DNA from: Hymenobacter sedentarius
Lineage (GTDB): Bacteria > Bacteroidota > Bacteroidia > Cytophagales > Hymenobacteraceae
Direction: 5' to 3'
DNA: 64,000 bases
Assembly: GCF_001507645.1 (NCBI RefSeq)
Contig: NZ_CP013909.1
Location: forward strand, 868,001 to 932,000
Part shown: one piece after another, positions 8,414 to 17,668 of the stretch
How the letters are laid out: the number at the start of each line of letters is the position of its first letter
Numbering within the stretch: position 1 is the first letter of the stretch
Notes under the pieces: model-generated
What the model saw: only the letters and a program-made list of their open reading frames with translations
Told to the model about the DNA's origin: nothing
The model's database searches: none
Translations under genes and position numbers: made by a program

Positions 8414-10753
8414 ATGCCCACTTCCTCCCCCGCCCGCCGCCCCAAGCCGACGCCCCTGAAAACTGTGCGCAAGGGGCGGTTTATGGCGTTCACGCGCACC
8501 ATGTGGCTGCTGTTTGGCGCCGGCGTGGTGGGGCTGGGCTTGTTTGTGCTGGCGGTGAGCGGCAACTTTCTGAATTTGTTTGGGCGCATGCCCAACCTCA
8601 AAACCCTGGAAAATCCCCGCTCGGAGCTGGCCTCAGAAATTTATTCGGCCGATGGGGTTTTACTGGGCAAATACTTCCGCGAGAACCGCACGCCGGTGGA
8701 GTTCAAGGACCTGCCCCAGAACCTGATTGATGCCCTGATTGCCACCGAAGACGTCCGCTTTGAGCAGCACTCGGGCATCGACATGAAAAGCGTGTTCAGG
8801 GCCGTGGCCGGCGTGGCCACGTTCAACCACAACGGCGGCGGCTCCACGCTCACCCAGCAGGTGGCCAAGGTGTTGTTCCGCACCCGGGGCGACCTCAACG
8901 ACGGTACCCTAAACGGCACCGGCAAAGTGGGCCTGCTCATCACCAAGGCCAAGGAGTGGATTCTGGCCATCCGCCTGGAGCGGAACTACACCAAGCGCGA
9001 AATCATGCGCATGTACCTCAACACTGTGGAGTATGGCTCCAACTCCTTTGGCATCAACACAGCCGCCAAAACCTTCTTCAACAAGAAGCCCAAGGAGCTG
9101 ACCACGCCCGAGGCCGCCACCCTGGTGGGCATCGTGAACGCGCCCGGGCGCTTTAGCCCCGTGGCCCACCCGCAGCGCTCCAAGAGGCGCCGCAACTGGG
9201 TGCTGCGCCAAATGGCCAAGTCCCACTACATCACCGCCGCGGAGCTGGCCGCCGACACAGCCAAGCCCATTGTGCTGCACTACTCGGTGGAGAACCCGGC
9301 CAAAGGTCTGGCGCCGTATTTCCGGGCCGAGGTGGCGAAGTCGCTGCTGGCCTGGGCCAAGGAAACCGACCACGACCTCTACGCCGACGGCCTGAAAATC
9401 TACACCACCATCGATTCGCGCATGCAGGCCTACGCCGAGAAATCGGTGGCCGAGCACCTGGCCCTGCAGCAGAAGTGGTTCACCGCGCACTGGAAGGGCC
9501 AGCTGCCCTGGCGCGACGAAACCGGCAAGGTCATCCCCGACTTTCTGAACACGGCCATGCGGCGCACCCAGCGCTACAAGTCGCTGATGAACATCTACGA
9601 CGGCAACCGCGATTCGGTGAATTATTACCTGCACAAGAAGTACAAGATGCCGGTGTTTACCTGGCAGGGCGAGAAGGAGATGCTGATGTCGCCGCTCGAC
9701 TCGCTGGCCTACTACAAGCGTTACCTGCAAGCCGGCTTCATGGCCATGAACCCGCTCAATGGCCAGGTGAAGGCCTGGGTGGGCGGGCCCAACTACAAGT
9801 TCTTCAAGTTTGACCACGTGCGCCAGGGCAAGCGCCAGCCGGGCTCCACGTTCAAGCCCATTGTGTACACGGCGGCCATCGACCAGGGCTTTTCGCCTTG
9901 CTACCCGCGGCCCGATGTGGCCACCACGTTTCCGGCGGTAGCAGGCCGCGAGGCCTACACGCCCAAAAACTTCGAGGGCGGTTTTACGGGTCGCGTGTTT
10001 ACCTTGCGCCAGGCCCTGGCCCGCTCCATGAACTCCATCACCGCCTGGCTGGTAATGAAGCTCACGCCCGAAACCGTCGCCACCTACGCCAAGCGCCTAG
10101 GCATCACCTCTCCGGTCGACGCCGTGCCGTCGATGGGCTTTGGCACGTCCGATTGCAGCATTTTCGAGTTGTGCGGGGTCTACTCTACGTTCGTCAACAA
10201 AGGCGTCTGGACGGCCCCCATCATGGTCACCCGCATCGAGGACAAGAACGGCAACGTGCTGCGCGAGTTTGTGCCCCAAACCAAAGAAGTGCTGAGCGAG
10301 GAAACGGCTTACATCATGACGAACATGCTGCAGGCCAGCACCACCGAGCCCGGCGGCACCAGCACCATCCTGCACACGGGCTTCAACTTCCCTTATGAAA
10401 TCGGGGCCAAAACCGGCACCACCTCCAACTACTCCGACGCCTGGTTTATGGGCATCACCCCCGACCTCGTGTGCGGCATGTGGGTAGGCGGCGAAGACCG
10501 CAGCATTCACTTCCGCACCGGCGCTTACGGCCAGGGCGCGCGGCTGGCGCTGCCCCTCTACGGCCTGTTTATGCAGAAGGTGTACAAGGATAAGAGCATC
10601 GGCATCAGCACCGCCCCGTTCCCCAAGCCTGCCGCCCCACTCAGCATCGAAATCGACTGCTCGAAATACTACGGTGGCCAGCGCGACACCATTCCCGATG
10701 CGCAGAAGCTAAACCGCCGCGACCCGGTCGACTTGAGCGAGGAAGATATTTAG
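8414..10753 (+). CDS. Class A penicillin-binding protein (PBP1A type)
   Basis: Bifunctional peptidoglycan synthase in the inner membrane: an N-terminal GT51 glycosyltransferase polymerises lipid II and a C-terminal transpeptidase crosslinks the peptides. The ATG at 8414 gives 779 residues. An earlier in-frame ATG at 8348 lies in the upstream terminator and is rejected. One membrane helix near residues 32-53 follows a basic N-terminus. GT51 motifs are EDVRFEQHSGID and GGSTLTQQVAK. Transpeptidase motifs are STFK (Ser about 478), SMN and KTGT. All key residues are present. A terminator follows at 10782-10811. Confidence 0.95.
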   Translation: MPTSSPARRPKPTPLKTVRKGRFMAFTRTMWLLFGAGVVGLGLFVLAVSGNFLNLFGRMPNLKTLENPRSELASEIYSADGVLLGKYFRENRTPVEFKDLPQNLIDALIATEDVRFEQHSGIDMKSVFRAVAGVATFNHNGGGSTLTQQVAKVLFRTRGDLNDGTLNGTGKVGLLITKAKEWILAIRLERNYTKREIMRMYLNTVEYGSNSFGINTAAKTFFNKKPKELTTPEAATLVGIVNAPGRFSPVAHPQRSKRRRNWVLRQMAKSHYITAAELAADTAKPIVLHYSVENPAKGLAPYFRAEVAKSLLAWAKETDHDLYADGLKIYTTIDSRMQAYAEKSVAEHLALQQKWFTAHWKGQLPWRDETGKVIPDFLNTAMRRTQRYKSLMNIYDGNRDSVNYYLHKKYKMPVFTWQGEKEMLMSPLDSLAYYKRYLQAGFMAMNPLNGQVKAWVGGPNYKFFKFDHVRQGKRQPGSTFKPIVYTAAIDQGFSPCYPRPDVATTFPAVAGREAYTPKNFEGGFTGRVFTLRQALARSMNSITAWLVMKLTPETVATYAKRLGITSPVDAVPSMGFGTSDCSIFELCGVYSTFVNKGVWTAPIMVTRIEDKNGNVLREFVPQTKEVLSEETAYIMTNMLQASTTEPGGTSTILHTGFNFPYEIGAKTGTTSNYSDAWFMGITPDLVCGMWVGGEDRSIHFRTGAYGQGARLALPLYGLFMQKVYKDKSIGISTAPFPKPAAPLSIEIDCSKYYGGQRDTIPDAQKLNRRDPVDLSEEDI

Positions 10754-10781
10754 CGCCTTGGCAGCTTTCCCTTTTACTTCG

Positions 10782-10811
10782 TGGCCGGCGACCTTTCGTC
10801 GGCCATTTTTT
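10782..10811 (+). terminator. Intrinsic terminator after the PBP gene
   Basis: Stem TGGCCG-GAC / GTC-GGCCA with a 2-nt bulge and loop CTTTC, followed by six T residues. It lies 29 bp after the stop at 10753. Confidence 0.75.
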
Positions 10812-10885
10812 GTTGTTCTCAGTACCGTTGTACCGGGTGTTCGTCCTTGCAGAAAATCCGTACAACCCGTCTAAATCCGTGATTT

Positions 10886-12721
10886 ATGGCCGCCAAAGAG
10901 CACCTGCAAGCCCAAATAAGCGCCCTGCCCCACAAGCCCGGCGTGTACAAGTATTTTGACGATGAGGGCATTATCTACGTGGGCAAGGCCATCGACCTGC
11001 GCAAGCGGGTGAGCAGCTACTTCACCAAGCAAGACCACAACAAGAAAACCCAGCAACTGGTCAAGAACATCAAGCGCATCGAATTCACGATTGTGGACTC
11101 CGAATCCGATGCCTTTCTGCTCGAGAACAACCTCATCAAACAGCACCAGCCCAAGTACAACATCCTGCTCAAGGATGGCAAAACGTATCCGTACATCTGT
11201 CTGACCAACGAGCGGTTCCCGCGTCTCATTCCCACCCGCAACAAGATTAACGACGGCTCGCGCTACTACGGCCCTTACGCCAATGGCACGGCCCTGAACG
11301 TGCTCCTGGAGCTCATCCGGGCACTATACCCATTGCGCACCTGCAACTTCAACCTGAGCCCGCAAAACGTGGCTGCCGGTAAGTTTAAGGTTTGCCTGGA
11401 GTACCACTTGGGCAATTGCAAGGGCCCTTGCGAAAACCACGAGGACGAAGCCCAGTACAACGGCTACATCCAGCAAATCCGCAACATCCTCAACGGTGAC
11501 CTGCGCGTGCCCAAGCAGTACTTCCGCGAGCAGATGACTGCCGCTGCCCAGGACATGCAATACGAGCTGGCACACCAGTTCAAGGTCAAGCTCGATAAGA
11601 TTGAGGCCTTCCAGGTGAAGAGCACCATCGTTCACGCTACACTGACCAACATCGACGTGTTTGCCATCGCCAGCAACGAGAAATCGGCCTTTATCACCTA
11701 CCTCAAGGTGATGAACGGCGCCATCATTCTCACCCAGTCGCTGGAAGTGCAGAAGAAGCTGGACGAGGAGGATGCCGAAATCCTAGCGCCCTTGGTGATG
11801 CAGATGCGCCAGGAATTCGAAAGCGAATCCCGCGAAATACTCACCAACGTGGCCCTGGAACTCCCCCTGCCAGGCGTCACCGTATCAATACCTCAAATTG
11901 GCGATAAGCGCAAGCTTATTGAGCTGGCCCTTAAGAACGTGCTTTACGCCCGCAAGGAAAAGGAAAGCATGAACGACCGCAGCAAGGACCTCAACGAGGT
12001 GCGCATCATGGAAACCATCAAGAAGGACCTGCGCCTCACCGAGCTCCCGAAACACATCGAGTGCTTCGACAACTCCAACTTCCAGGGCGACAACCCCGTG
12101 GCCGCGATGGTTTGCTTCCGCAACGCGAAGCCCAGCAAGAAGGACTACCGCCACTACCACATCAAGACCGTCGTGGGCCCCAACGACTTTGATTCCATGT
12201 ACGAAGTGGTATCGCGCCGTTATCGCCGCCTTGTTGATGAAGGAGCCAGCCTACCCCAGCTTGTTATCGTCGACGGCGGCAAAGGTCAGCTCAGCATGGC
12301 CGTAAAGGCCTTGAAGGACTTAAACCTTTGGGGGCAGATTCCCGTCATCGGCATCGCCAAGCGCCTGGAGGAAATCTACGTGCCCAACGACCCGCTGCCG
12401 CTCTACATCGACAAGAAAAGCGAATCCCTGCGCCTATTCCAGCGCATGCGCGACGAAGTGCACCGTTTCGGCATCACCTTCCACCGCTCCCGCCGCGACG
12501 CGGCCACCCTAAAAACGGAGCTAACCGATGTAAAAGGCCTCGGCCCCATTACCGCCGACAAGCTCCTCAACAAATTCAAATCGGTCAAAAAAATCCGGGA
12601 GCTCACCGAGGCCGAGCTCATTGCTGAGGTGGGTAAAGCCAAAGCCAAGGTTCTCCAGAATTACTTCGCCGAAAACGAGGCGCCCACCCACCCCATGCCC
12701 GCCAGACAGCTTCCCAGCTAA
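10886..12721 (+). CDS. uvrC: Excinuclease ABC subunit C
   Basis: UvrC makes the dual incisions around lesions marked by UvrAB in nucleotide excision repair. The 611 residues match the E. coli protein (610). The N-terminal GIY-YIG nuclease (about residues 14-90) shows PGVYKY, IIYVGKAIDLRKRV and NLIKQHQPKYNILLKDGKTYP. A Cys cluster (CNF...CLEYHLGNCKGPC) lies near 155-180, and the UvrB-interacting region near 200-235. The RNase H-like nuclease has ECFDNSNFQGDNPVAAMVCF and VDGGKGQLS. The helix-hairpin-helix tail is LTDVKGLGPITADKLLNKF. It is probably transcribed on its own, between two terminators. Confidence 0.97.
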   Translation: MAAKEHLQAQISALPHKPGVYKYFDDEGIIYVGKAIDLRKRVSSYFTKQDHNKKTQQLVKNIKRIEFTIVDSESDAFLLENNLIKQHQPKYNILLKDGKTYPYICLTNERFPRLIPTRNKINDGSRYYGPYANGTALNVLLELIRALYPLRTCNFNLSPQNVAAGKFKVCLEYHLGNCKGPCENHEDEAQYNGYIQQIRNILNGDLRVPKQYFREQMTAAAQDMQYELAHQFKVKLDKIEAFQVKSTIVHATLTNIDVFAIASNEKSAFITYLKVMNGAIILTQSLEVQKKLDEEDAEILAPLVMQMRQEFESESREILTNVALELPLPGVTVSIPQIGDKRKLIELALKNVLYARKEKESMNDRSKDLNEVRIMETIKKDLRLTELPKHIECFDNSNFQGDNPVAAMVCFRNAKPSKKDYRHYHIKTVVGPNDFDSMYEVVSRRYRRLVDEGASLPQLVIVDGGKGQLSMAVKALKDLNLWGQIPVIGIAKRLEEIYVPNDPLPLYIDKKSESLRLFQRMRDEVHRFGITFHRSRRDAATLKTELTDVKGLGPITADKLLNKFKSVKKIRELTEAELIAEVGKAKAKVLQNYFAENEAPTHPMPARQLPS

Positions 12722-12738
12722 CAAGGCTGGGCACACGA

Positions 12739-12774
12739 AAAAGGCCCCCGCAATGCTTACTGCGGGGGCCTTTT
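12739..12774. terminator. Bidirectional terminator between uvrC and gldN
   Basis: Perfect 14-bp stem (12739-12752 with 12761-12774) with an 8-nt loop, A4 on one side and T4 on the other. It serves the convergent uvrC (plus) and gldN (minus). A 14-bp perfect palindrome, GCTCAACGTTGAGC, lies nearby at 12812-12825, 12 bp past the gldN stop. Confidence 0.85.
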
Positions 12775-12836
12775 ATTTCTACCTTAGTTGACTTCACAAT
12801 CCATGAAATCAGCTCAACGTTGAGCCAATTTGTAGT

Positions 12837-13829
12837 TTAGAAGCTCCACAGGTTGTACTCATATTCAATCAGGTCAGCAGCGGTCTGCTGGGCTGCGAGG
12901 ATGCCTTGCTGGGCACCGCCGTAGATGTCATCGAGACGGCTGTCGCCAGCGTTCGACACTTTGGTTATGTAGGAGTTAAACAACCACAGTTCGAAGGCGT
13001 CAGCCAGGTTCTTGTGCTGCGCGTCGTTCTCGGCGTTAAACCAGATGGCGTTCTCCGGGTTAGCGCGGAACACCTTCACCAAGTCGCTGTACTTGAACGT
13101 ACCGATGGGCTTCTCAATACCCGAAGTGTTCGAGGGCAGTGTCGAAGGTACCAGCAGCGTAATGGACTTAATGTCATGATACATTCTCGACCGTTTCTTG
13201 TCGAAAATCATATCCTCCTTTATTTCCATCTCATACAAATCCTTGTAGCGGTACTCGTTGCCAGCCGGAGCAGGTGCAGCAACGGGAGCAGCAGCTACCG
13301 TTTCCATAATCACCTTGCCCTTTTTGTCCTTCAGCTGCTTGCCGTTCTTGTCCAGCTTGGGCCGACGAATGGTGTTGGCAGCAGTGGCCTTGCTTGCGCC
13401 CTTTTTGGGAGCGGGAGTGCCCCAGCCGTCGTCACTGCCACCACCGTTCAGGTCTTTCTCACTGAAACCAGCGGCTTTCTCTTCGTCGCTCAGCTTGAAT
13501 CCTTCGTCAACGTAAGACATGTTGCCGGTTACTTCTTGCGGGTTGAACGTAGAAGTAAGCGAGTCGCTTTTGTAAGCCTGCAGTTCGCCGCGCTTCACCG
13601 CTTCGAGGATGATGCGGCTGATTTCCTTGCCTTCCGAGAACATGGGTTTGTTCTGCTTCTCGCGCAGGTCGACCTGGCGCCAGATGCTCTTGCGGAACAT
13701 TTGGTCCGAAGGCGGAATGGGCCGGTGCGAACCCGTGCTGGTGGCCGTAGTGGCTTGCTCCTGGGCCGAAGCAGTGAGCGACAACGACAAACCAGCAGCA
13801 ATAGCAGCCAAGGTGTGAATAGATTTCAT
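12837..13829 (-). CDS. gldN: T9SS ring subunit GldN/PorN
   Basis: Periplasmic subunit that forms, with GldK, the ring-shaped complex under the outer membrane in the type IX secretion machinery. The ATG at 13829 gives MKSIHTLAAIAAGLSLSLTASAQ, a clean signal peptide; the in-frame TTG 9 bp earlier is less likely. About 330 residues. The family block PPSDQMFRKSIWRQVDLREKQNKPMFSEGKEI sits just after the signal region and is followed by the conserved C-terminal half (MIFDKKRSRMYHDI...DLVKVF). A lower-complexity Ala/Pro/Lys stretch sits in the middle. Last gene of gldKLMN. Confidence 0.93.
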   Translation of the reverse strand: MKSIHTLAAIAAGLSLSLTASAQEQATTATSTGSHRPIPPSDQMFRKSIWRQVDLREKQNKPMFSEGKEISRIILEAVKRGELQAYKSDSLTSTFNPQEVTGNMSYVDEGFKLSDEEKAAGFSEKDLNGGGSDDGWGTPAPKKGASKATAANTIRRPKLDKNGKQLKDKKGKVIMETVAAAPVAAPAPAGNEYRYKDLYEMEIKEDMIFDKKRSRMYHDIKSITLLVPSTLPSNTSGIEKPIGTFKYSDLVKVFRANPENAIWFNAENDAQHKNLADAFELWLFNSYITKVSNAGDSRLDDIYGGAQQGILAAQQTAADLIEYEYNLWSF

Positions 13830-13888
13830 ATCGGGCAAAAGCAGATTTACTTTAAGATAGTTCGCTAACGTGGGTAGCGCCTGTGATA

Positions 13889-15469
13889 TTATAGCAGGGG
13901 CACGTTGAATTGCTTGGACACATTCACCGTCTCAATATTGCCCTGGAAGTTCAAGCGCTGTACTTCCTTCACTTCGATGTAGATGCGGTCGCCTTCGCGG
14001 TAAGCATTCACAATATCGCTAAGGTTAGCCTCGGGACCGTTTACCGTTCTCGTAGCAATGGCAGGGCGGCGGCCGCGTACCAGCGTTACCTCGTAGCGAG
14101 ACACACGGTACCGGGCATCATCCGGCAGGAAAGTGGCAAAGCCAGCGTCGGGAATAGCACGCAGCGTCATCGAGCGCACAGCAGTACCGGGAGTACCCTG
14201 CTTTTCGTTTACCTGACGGCCACCTACGAAGCATTCAATGGTAGGCTTGGGGATGGGACGAACCTGGAACGTCTGCGAGCCGATGGCGTTGCCGCCGCTG
14301 CTCACGTTCAAGGTTACTTCTTTAGAGTTGGGCACCAGGGTTACGTCGCCGGTCTTGGCACCAGGCAGCACGGAGGCACCCGAAGCCGAGAAGCTAGGCT
14401 TGTATTGAGCACCCAAAGCAGGCACTGATACGTTGAGCTTGTTGCCGCACTTGAAATACAGGGCCTGTACCGAAGCCGACTGAATCTGCATAACTGGTTT
14501 GGTAACGGTATACTCCACCTTCTTTGTGAAAGTAGTATCCCGTCCATTCTGGTTGAAACGGATGGTACCGGTCCAGAAAGCCTTGGCGTTGCCGGAAGCA
14601 TCAAAGTTGCCTGGGCGAGCCGTAAACTCAATCTTGCCATGGCCGTCGGGACCAACGGGGATGGGCGAACCATTCAACGTCATCCGTGGGCTAATGCTCG
14701 AAGCTGATGCCGTTAGGAAAAGCTCAGCTTTGTATTTAGTACCAGCAGCTACCGTGTTCGATTCAGCGCTAGCAAAAGCACCAATTTTGTCAAATACGAT
14801 GGTTTTGGCACCTACTTTCTCCGCTTGCTTCTGCAATGCTTCGGCTTCCATCTTCAGGATTTCCGTTTCCTTTTGGGAGATGGTGGCCAAGGCGGCAACT
14901 ACAGGGGTATTCTCGAAGTTGAGCTCAGCGAAGTTTTTGGTTTTCTGCGATTTTTCCGTCACCCGGGCATCCTCCTTGGCGTCAAGCGCCAGCGGAGTGG
15001 CCGAAGGCACAAACTGCTTCATGTACTCAGCGTACTCGTTCAGCTTGGGCTTCATGGTGGTGTAGGCGATGCCGTTCTTCTTACCACCGAGCATGGTGAT
15101 GGCTACCTTGTCTTCACCGCTCATGTTCTTAACCTCACCTGCAGTGTTTTCAGTAGCCTTCAAAAGCTGCTCACGCACATCGCGCAGGTAAGCGACGATG
15201 TCCTTCGTCTTCTGACGAATTTCCTCGCTTTGCTTCAACACGGCCTGGTCACGGGCTTGGTTCTGGTTTTTCACCACCGCCGCCTGAATACCTTTCACGG
15301 TACCGTCGGCAGCAACCGATGTTTTGTCATTGACGCTCAGCAAGCTGTCGTCAATAAACTTGAACTTCAGCAGAATTGCTGAGTTCACTTGAAGCGCCAG
15401 AAGAGCCGTTAGCACGAGGTACATCATGCCAATCATCTTCTGCCGCGGAGTTTCTTTTCCGCCTGCCAT
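13889..15469 (-). CDS. gldM: T9SS motor subunit GldM/PorM
   Basis: Inner-membrane protein with one N-terminal helix and a long periplasmic part. With GldL it forms the proton-driven motor that powers type IX secretion and gliding. 526 residues, within the family range. It begins MAGGKETPRQKMIGMMYLVLTALLALQVNSAIL, the characteristic GldM cytoplasmic tip and membrane helix. A helical region (about 60-220) precedes a string of beta domains. It lies between gldL and gldN with short gaps (49 and 59 bp), so it is co-transcribed. Confidence 0.95.
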   Translation of the reverse strand: MAGGKETPRQKMIGMMYLVLTALLALQVNSAILLKFKFIDDSLLSVNDKTSVAADGTVKGIQAAVVKNQNQARDQAVLKQSEEIRQKTKDIVAYLRDVREQLLKATENTAGEVKNMSGEDKVAITMLGGKKNGIAYTTMKPKLNEYAEYMKQFVPSATPLALDAKEDARVTEKSQKTKNFAELNFENTPVVAALATISQKETEILKMEAEALQKQAEKVGAKTIVFDKIGAFASAESNTVAAGTKYKAELFLTASASSISPRMTLNGSPIPVGPDGHGKIEFTARPGNFDASGNAKAFWTGTIRFNQNGRDTTFTKKVEYTVTKPVMQIQSASVQALYFKCGNKLNVSVPALGAQYKPSFSASGASVLPGAKTGDVTLVPNSKEVTLNVSSGGNAIGSQTFQVRPIPKPTIECFVGGRQVNEKQGTPGTAVRSMTLRAIPDAGFATFLPDDARYRVSRYEVTLVRGRRPAIATRTVNGPEANLSDIVNAYREGDRIYIEVKEVQRLNFQGNIETVNVSKQFNVPLL

Positions 15470-15518
15470 TATCTGTTTCCTCTAAAATTGGATGAAGAAC
15501 TGAATTGTTGCCTAAGGT

Positions 15519-16328
15519 TTAGGCTTGGGCCGGAGCCCGCATGGCGTTCAGCATGTTGCCGTACACACGGTTGAGCGATGTGAGGTTGCTCGTCAAATCA
15601 GATACTTGCTTCTGGAACTGTTCGGTGTCCTTGCCAGCCTGGGTCATGTTATCCATGGCCTTGCTGAGCGTACCGTAGAACTGGTTCATGGACTTCAGGT
15701 GCGTGTTGGCGTCCTGCAGCTCCATTTCGTAAACAGCGTTCAGAGCGCCCAGATTCTTGGTCACGTTCTGTACCTGCATGTGGTACTCTTTGGCATCGGA
15801 AGTAGCATTCGACATGGCCGAAATAGCTTCTACCGTATTACCATAGGCCACGTTGATTTTATCGAGCGACTCAGCAGCCGAACGCACCTTCTTGGTGTAT
15901 TCGTCGGTCACGTTGGTAGCCTCGCCCAATTGCGAAAGCTGCGAAGTGGTGGTGCTAAGACGGTTCAAGCCTTGGCCCAGGTTGGTGAGCGCCTCGGGAG
16001 TAACGTTGGCGTTCTTCAGCATGTCGTCCAACTTCATGGTCAGGCCCTTGGCCGAATTATCGGTCGAGAAGCTAGGGTTGCCCGTCGAAGGGTCATAGCC
16101 TTCGCTCAATTCGGGGTATACCAACGACCAATCGTGCTCCTTCGACTGCGGTTGGAATGCGCTGAGGAAGAAGATAACGGCTTCCGTGCTCAAACCTGCG
16201 ATAAGCATCGTGTCAGCACCGTTCCAGTGTTCAATTTTGAATAGTGCACCGACGATTACAACTGCTGCACCGATGCCATAGATTTTGGGCATCAGCGTAT
16301 CGTAGAGAAAACTTCCTTTAGCTGCCAT
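15519..16328 (-). CDS. gldL: T9SS motor subunit GldL/PorL
   Basis: Inner-membrane partner of GldM in the type IX secretion motor. 269 residues. Two membrane helices at the N-terminus (about residues 13-29 and 39-57) include the family motif KIYGIGAAVVIVGALFKIEHWNGAD, with the Glu thought to take part in proton coupling. A long cytoplasmic coiled-coil-like region rich in Asn/Thr/Leu follows. Standard position between gldK and gldM. Confidence 0.95.
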   Translation of the reverse strand: MAAKGSFLYDTLMPKIYGIGAAVVIVGALFKIEHWNGADTMLIAGLSTEAVIFFLSAFQPQSKEHDWSLVYPELSEGYDPSTGNPSFSTDNSAKGLTMKLDDMLKNANVTPEALTNLGQGLNRLSTTTSQLSQLGEATNVTDEYTKKVRSAAESLDKINVAYGNTVEAISAMSNATSDAKEYHMQVQNVTKNLGALNAVYEMELQDANTHLKSMNQFYGTLSKAMDNMTQAGKDTEQFQKQVSDLTSNLTSLNRVYGNMLNAMRAPAQA

Positions 16329-16400
16329 GAGAATTTAACTATTGATTGGAGAAGGTGTTAATGGGTAGGGTGGTGGATGTGGCGTTAGCCGTTTGGAACC

Positions 16401-17420
16401 TTAGTTGAGGGAATTGTTGCTACCCATGCCAATCTGAATCATCGAGCAGCGGAAGCCGATGTATGAGCGAGCAGAGTCTTGGTATTCGAAGTTGCGAGTA
16501 CCGGTTTCGAGGAAGTAAGCAATGTCCTTCCACGAACCACCCCGAACTACTTTGCGAGGCTCGTTATCATCTGGATTGGTTGGGTTCAAGTCCCATACTA
16601 CCGGAACCGAAGCCTCCATATAAGCATCATCACACCATTCCGACACGTTGCCGGCCATGTCGTACAGGCCGAAGTCGTTGGGGAAGAACGAACCTACTTC
16701 AGCCGTATAGGCAAAGCCATCGGAAGCATAATCACCCCGGCCTGGCTTAAAGTTCGCCAGCATGCAGCCTTTGGTGTTACGCAAGTAAGGACCGCCCCAT
16801 GGGTAGGTAGCCAGGTCGCGGCCACCACGAGCAGCATACTCCCACTCCGCTTCGGAAGGCAGACGGAAGTTGGGGTCGTTGGCATAACCACTTTCCTCAC
16901 GTGCCGCATTCCGGAACTTGGTGCGCCAGTTGCAGAAATACTTCGCAGCAAACCAATCCACTCCAACTACTGGATAGTCGTCGAAAGCCGGGTGCGTATA
17001 GTAGTACTCCAGCAATGGGTCACCCATGTGGTAGGTAAAGTCCCGTACCCACACGGTGGTATCCGGATACAGTTCCGTCATCACGTACTCTTCGCCCAGC
17101 ACATCCAGCGAGTCTTGCTTGATGTTGTCCATGAACTGGCGGTACTCATTGTTGGTGATTTCCGTTTCGTCCATGTAGAAGCCGGCAATGGTCACCTGCT
17201 TGTTCATGTTTACCATGGAGGCAGAAATGTCCTGGTCGGTCTGGCCCATGTGGAACGTACCACCCGGGCAAGGCACCATCCCAAACGGCACCTCTTGAGG
17301 ATTAAAGATAGGACGGTCGTCAGAACCAACGAGTTCGCCCTGAGGTCCTTTACCAAATCCACACCCGCCCAATAATGCCCCGGAGATAGCGAAAAGGGAT
17401 ATTGCTAGAAGCTTGTTCAT
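16401..17420 (-). CDS. gldK: T9SS lipoprotein GldK/PorK
   Basis: Outer-membrane lipoprotein that forms the periplasmic ring with GldN. 339 residues. The signal peptide ends in the lipobox LLGGC, Cys20. The rest is a formylglycine-generating-enzyme (SUMF1)-like fold: GMVPCPGGTFHMGQTD at the start, NEYRQFMDN, LPSEAEWEYAARGG and GLYDMAGNVSEWCDDAY, ending in VVRGGSWKD and GFRC. Family members are structural rather than known enzymes. A good Bacteroidota promoter lies 59-89 bp upstream. First gene of gldKLMN. Confidence 0.95.
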   Translation of the reverse strand: MNKLLAISLFAISGALLGGCGFGKGPQGELVGSDDRPIFNPQEVPFGMVPCPGGTFHMGQTDQDISASMVNMNKQVTIAGFYMDETEITNNEYRQFMDNIKQDSLDVLGEEYVMTELYPDTTVWVRDFTYHMGDPLLEYYYTHPAFDDYPVVGVDWFAAKYFCNWRTKFRNAAREESGYANDPNFRLPSEAEWEYAARGGRDLATYPWGGPYLRNTKGCMLANFKPGRGDYASDGFAYTAEVGSFFPNDFGLYDMAGNVSEWCDDAYMEASVPVVWDLNPTNPDDNEPRKVVRGGSWKDIAYFLETGTRNFEYQDSARSYIGFRCSMIQIGMGSNNSLN

Positions 17421-17478
17421 GAGAGTTAAAAATTCTGTTTTGTTGCCAATACCGCTAAAGTACAGTTGGATGGGCTGG

Positions 17479-17509
17479 CAAATCTACATGTTTTTGGGAT
17501 ACTGTGCAA
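17479..17509 (-). promoter_or_regulatory. Probable gldK promoter
   Basis: On the minus strand TTG (complement of 17507-17509), a 20-bp spacer, then TAGATTTG (complement of 17479-17486), a perfect TAnnTTTG -7 box. The start site would be about 50 bp upstream of the gldK ATG. Confidence 0.6.
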
Positions 17510-17668
17510 TACCCAATAATTTCTACACAGAGCCAAATCAGGGGAAAACACGCTGAATGGCGTAAATAACTCGTTTAATTCGTTTTATAGCCTGTAGGCC
17601 TGACTGGAATTTGTCCTAACTAAAGAAAAAAACAGCACCCTTGCAGAATAGGTCGGTAAATAGGAAAA

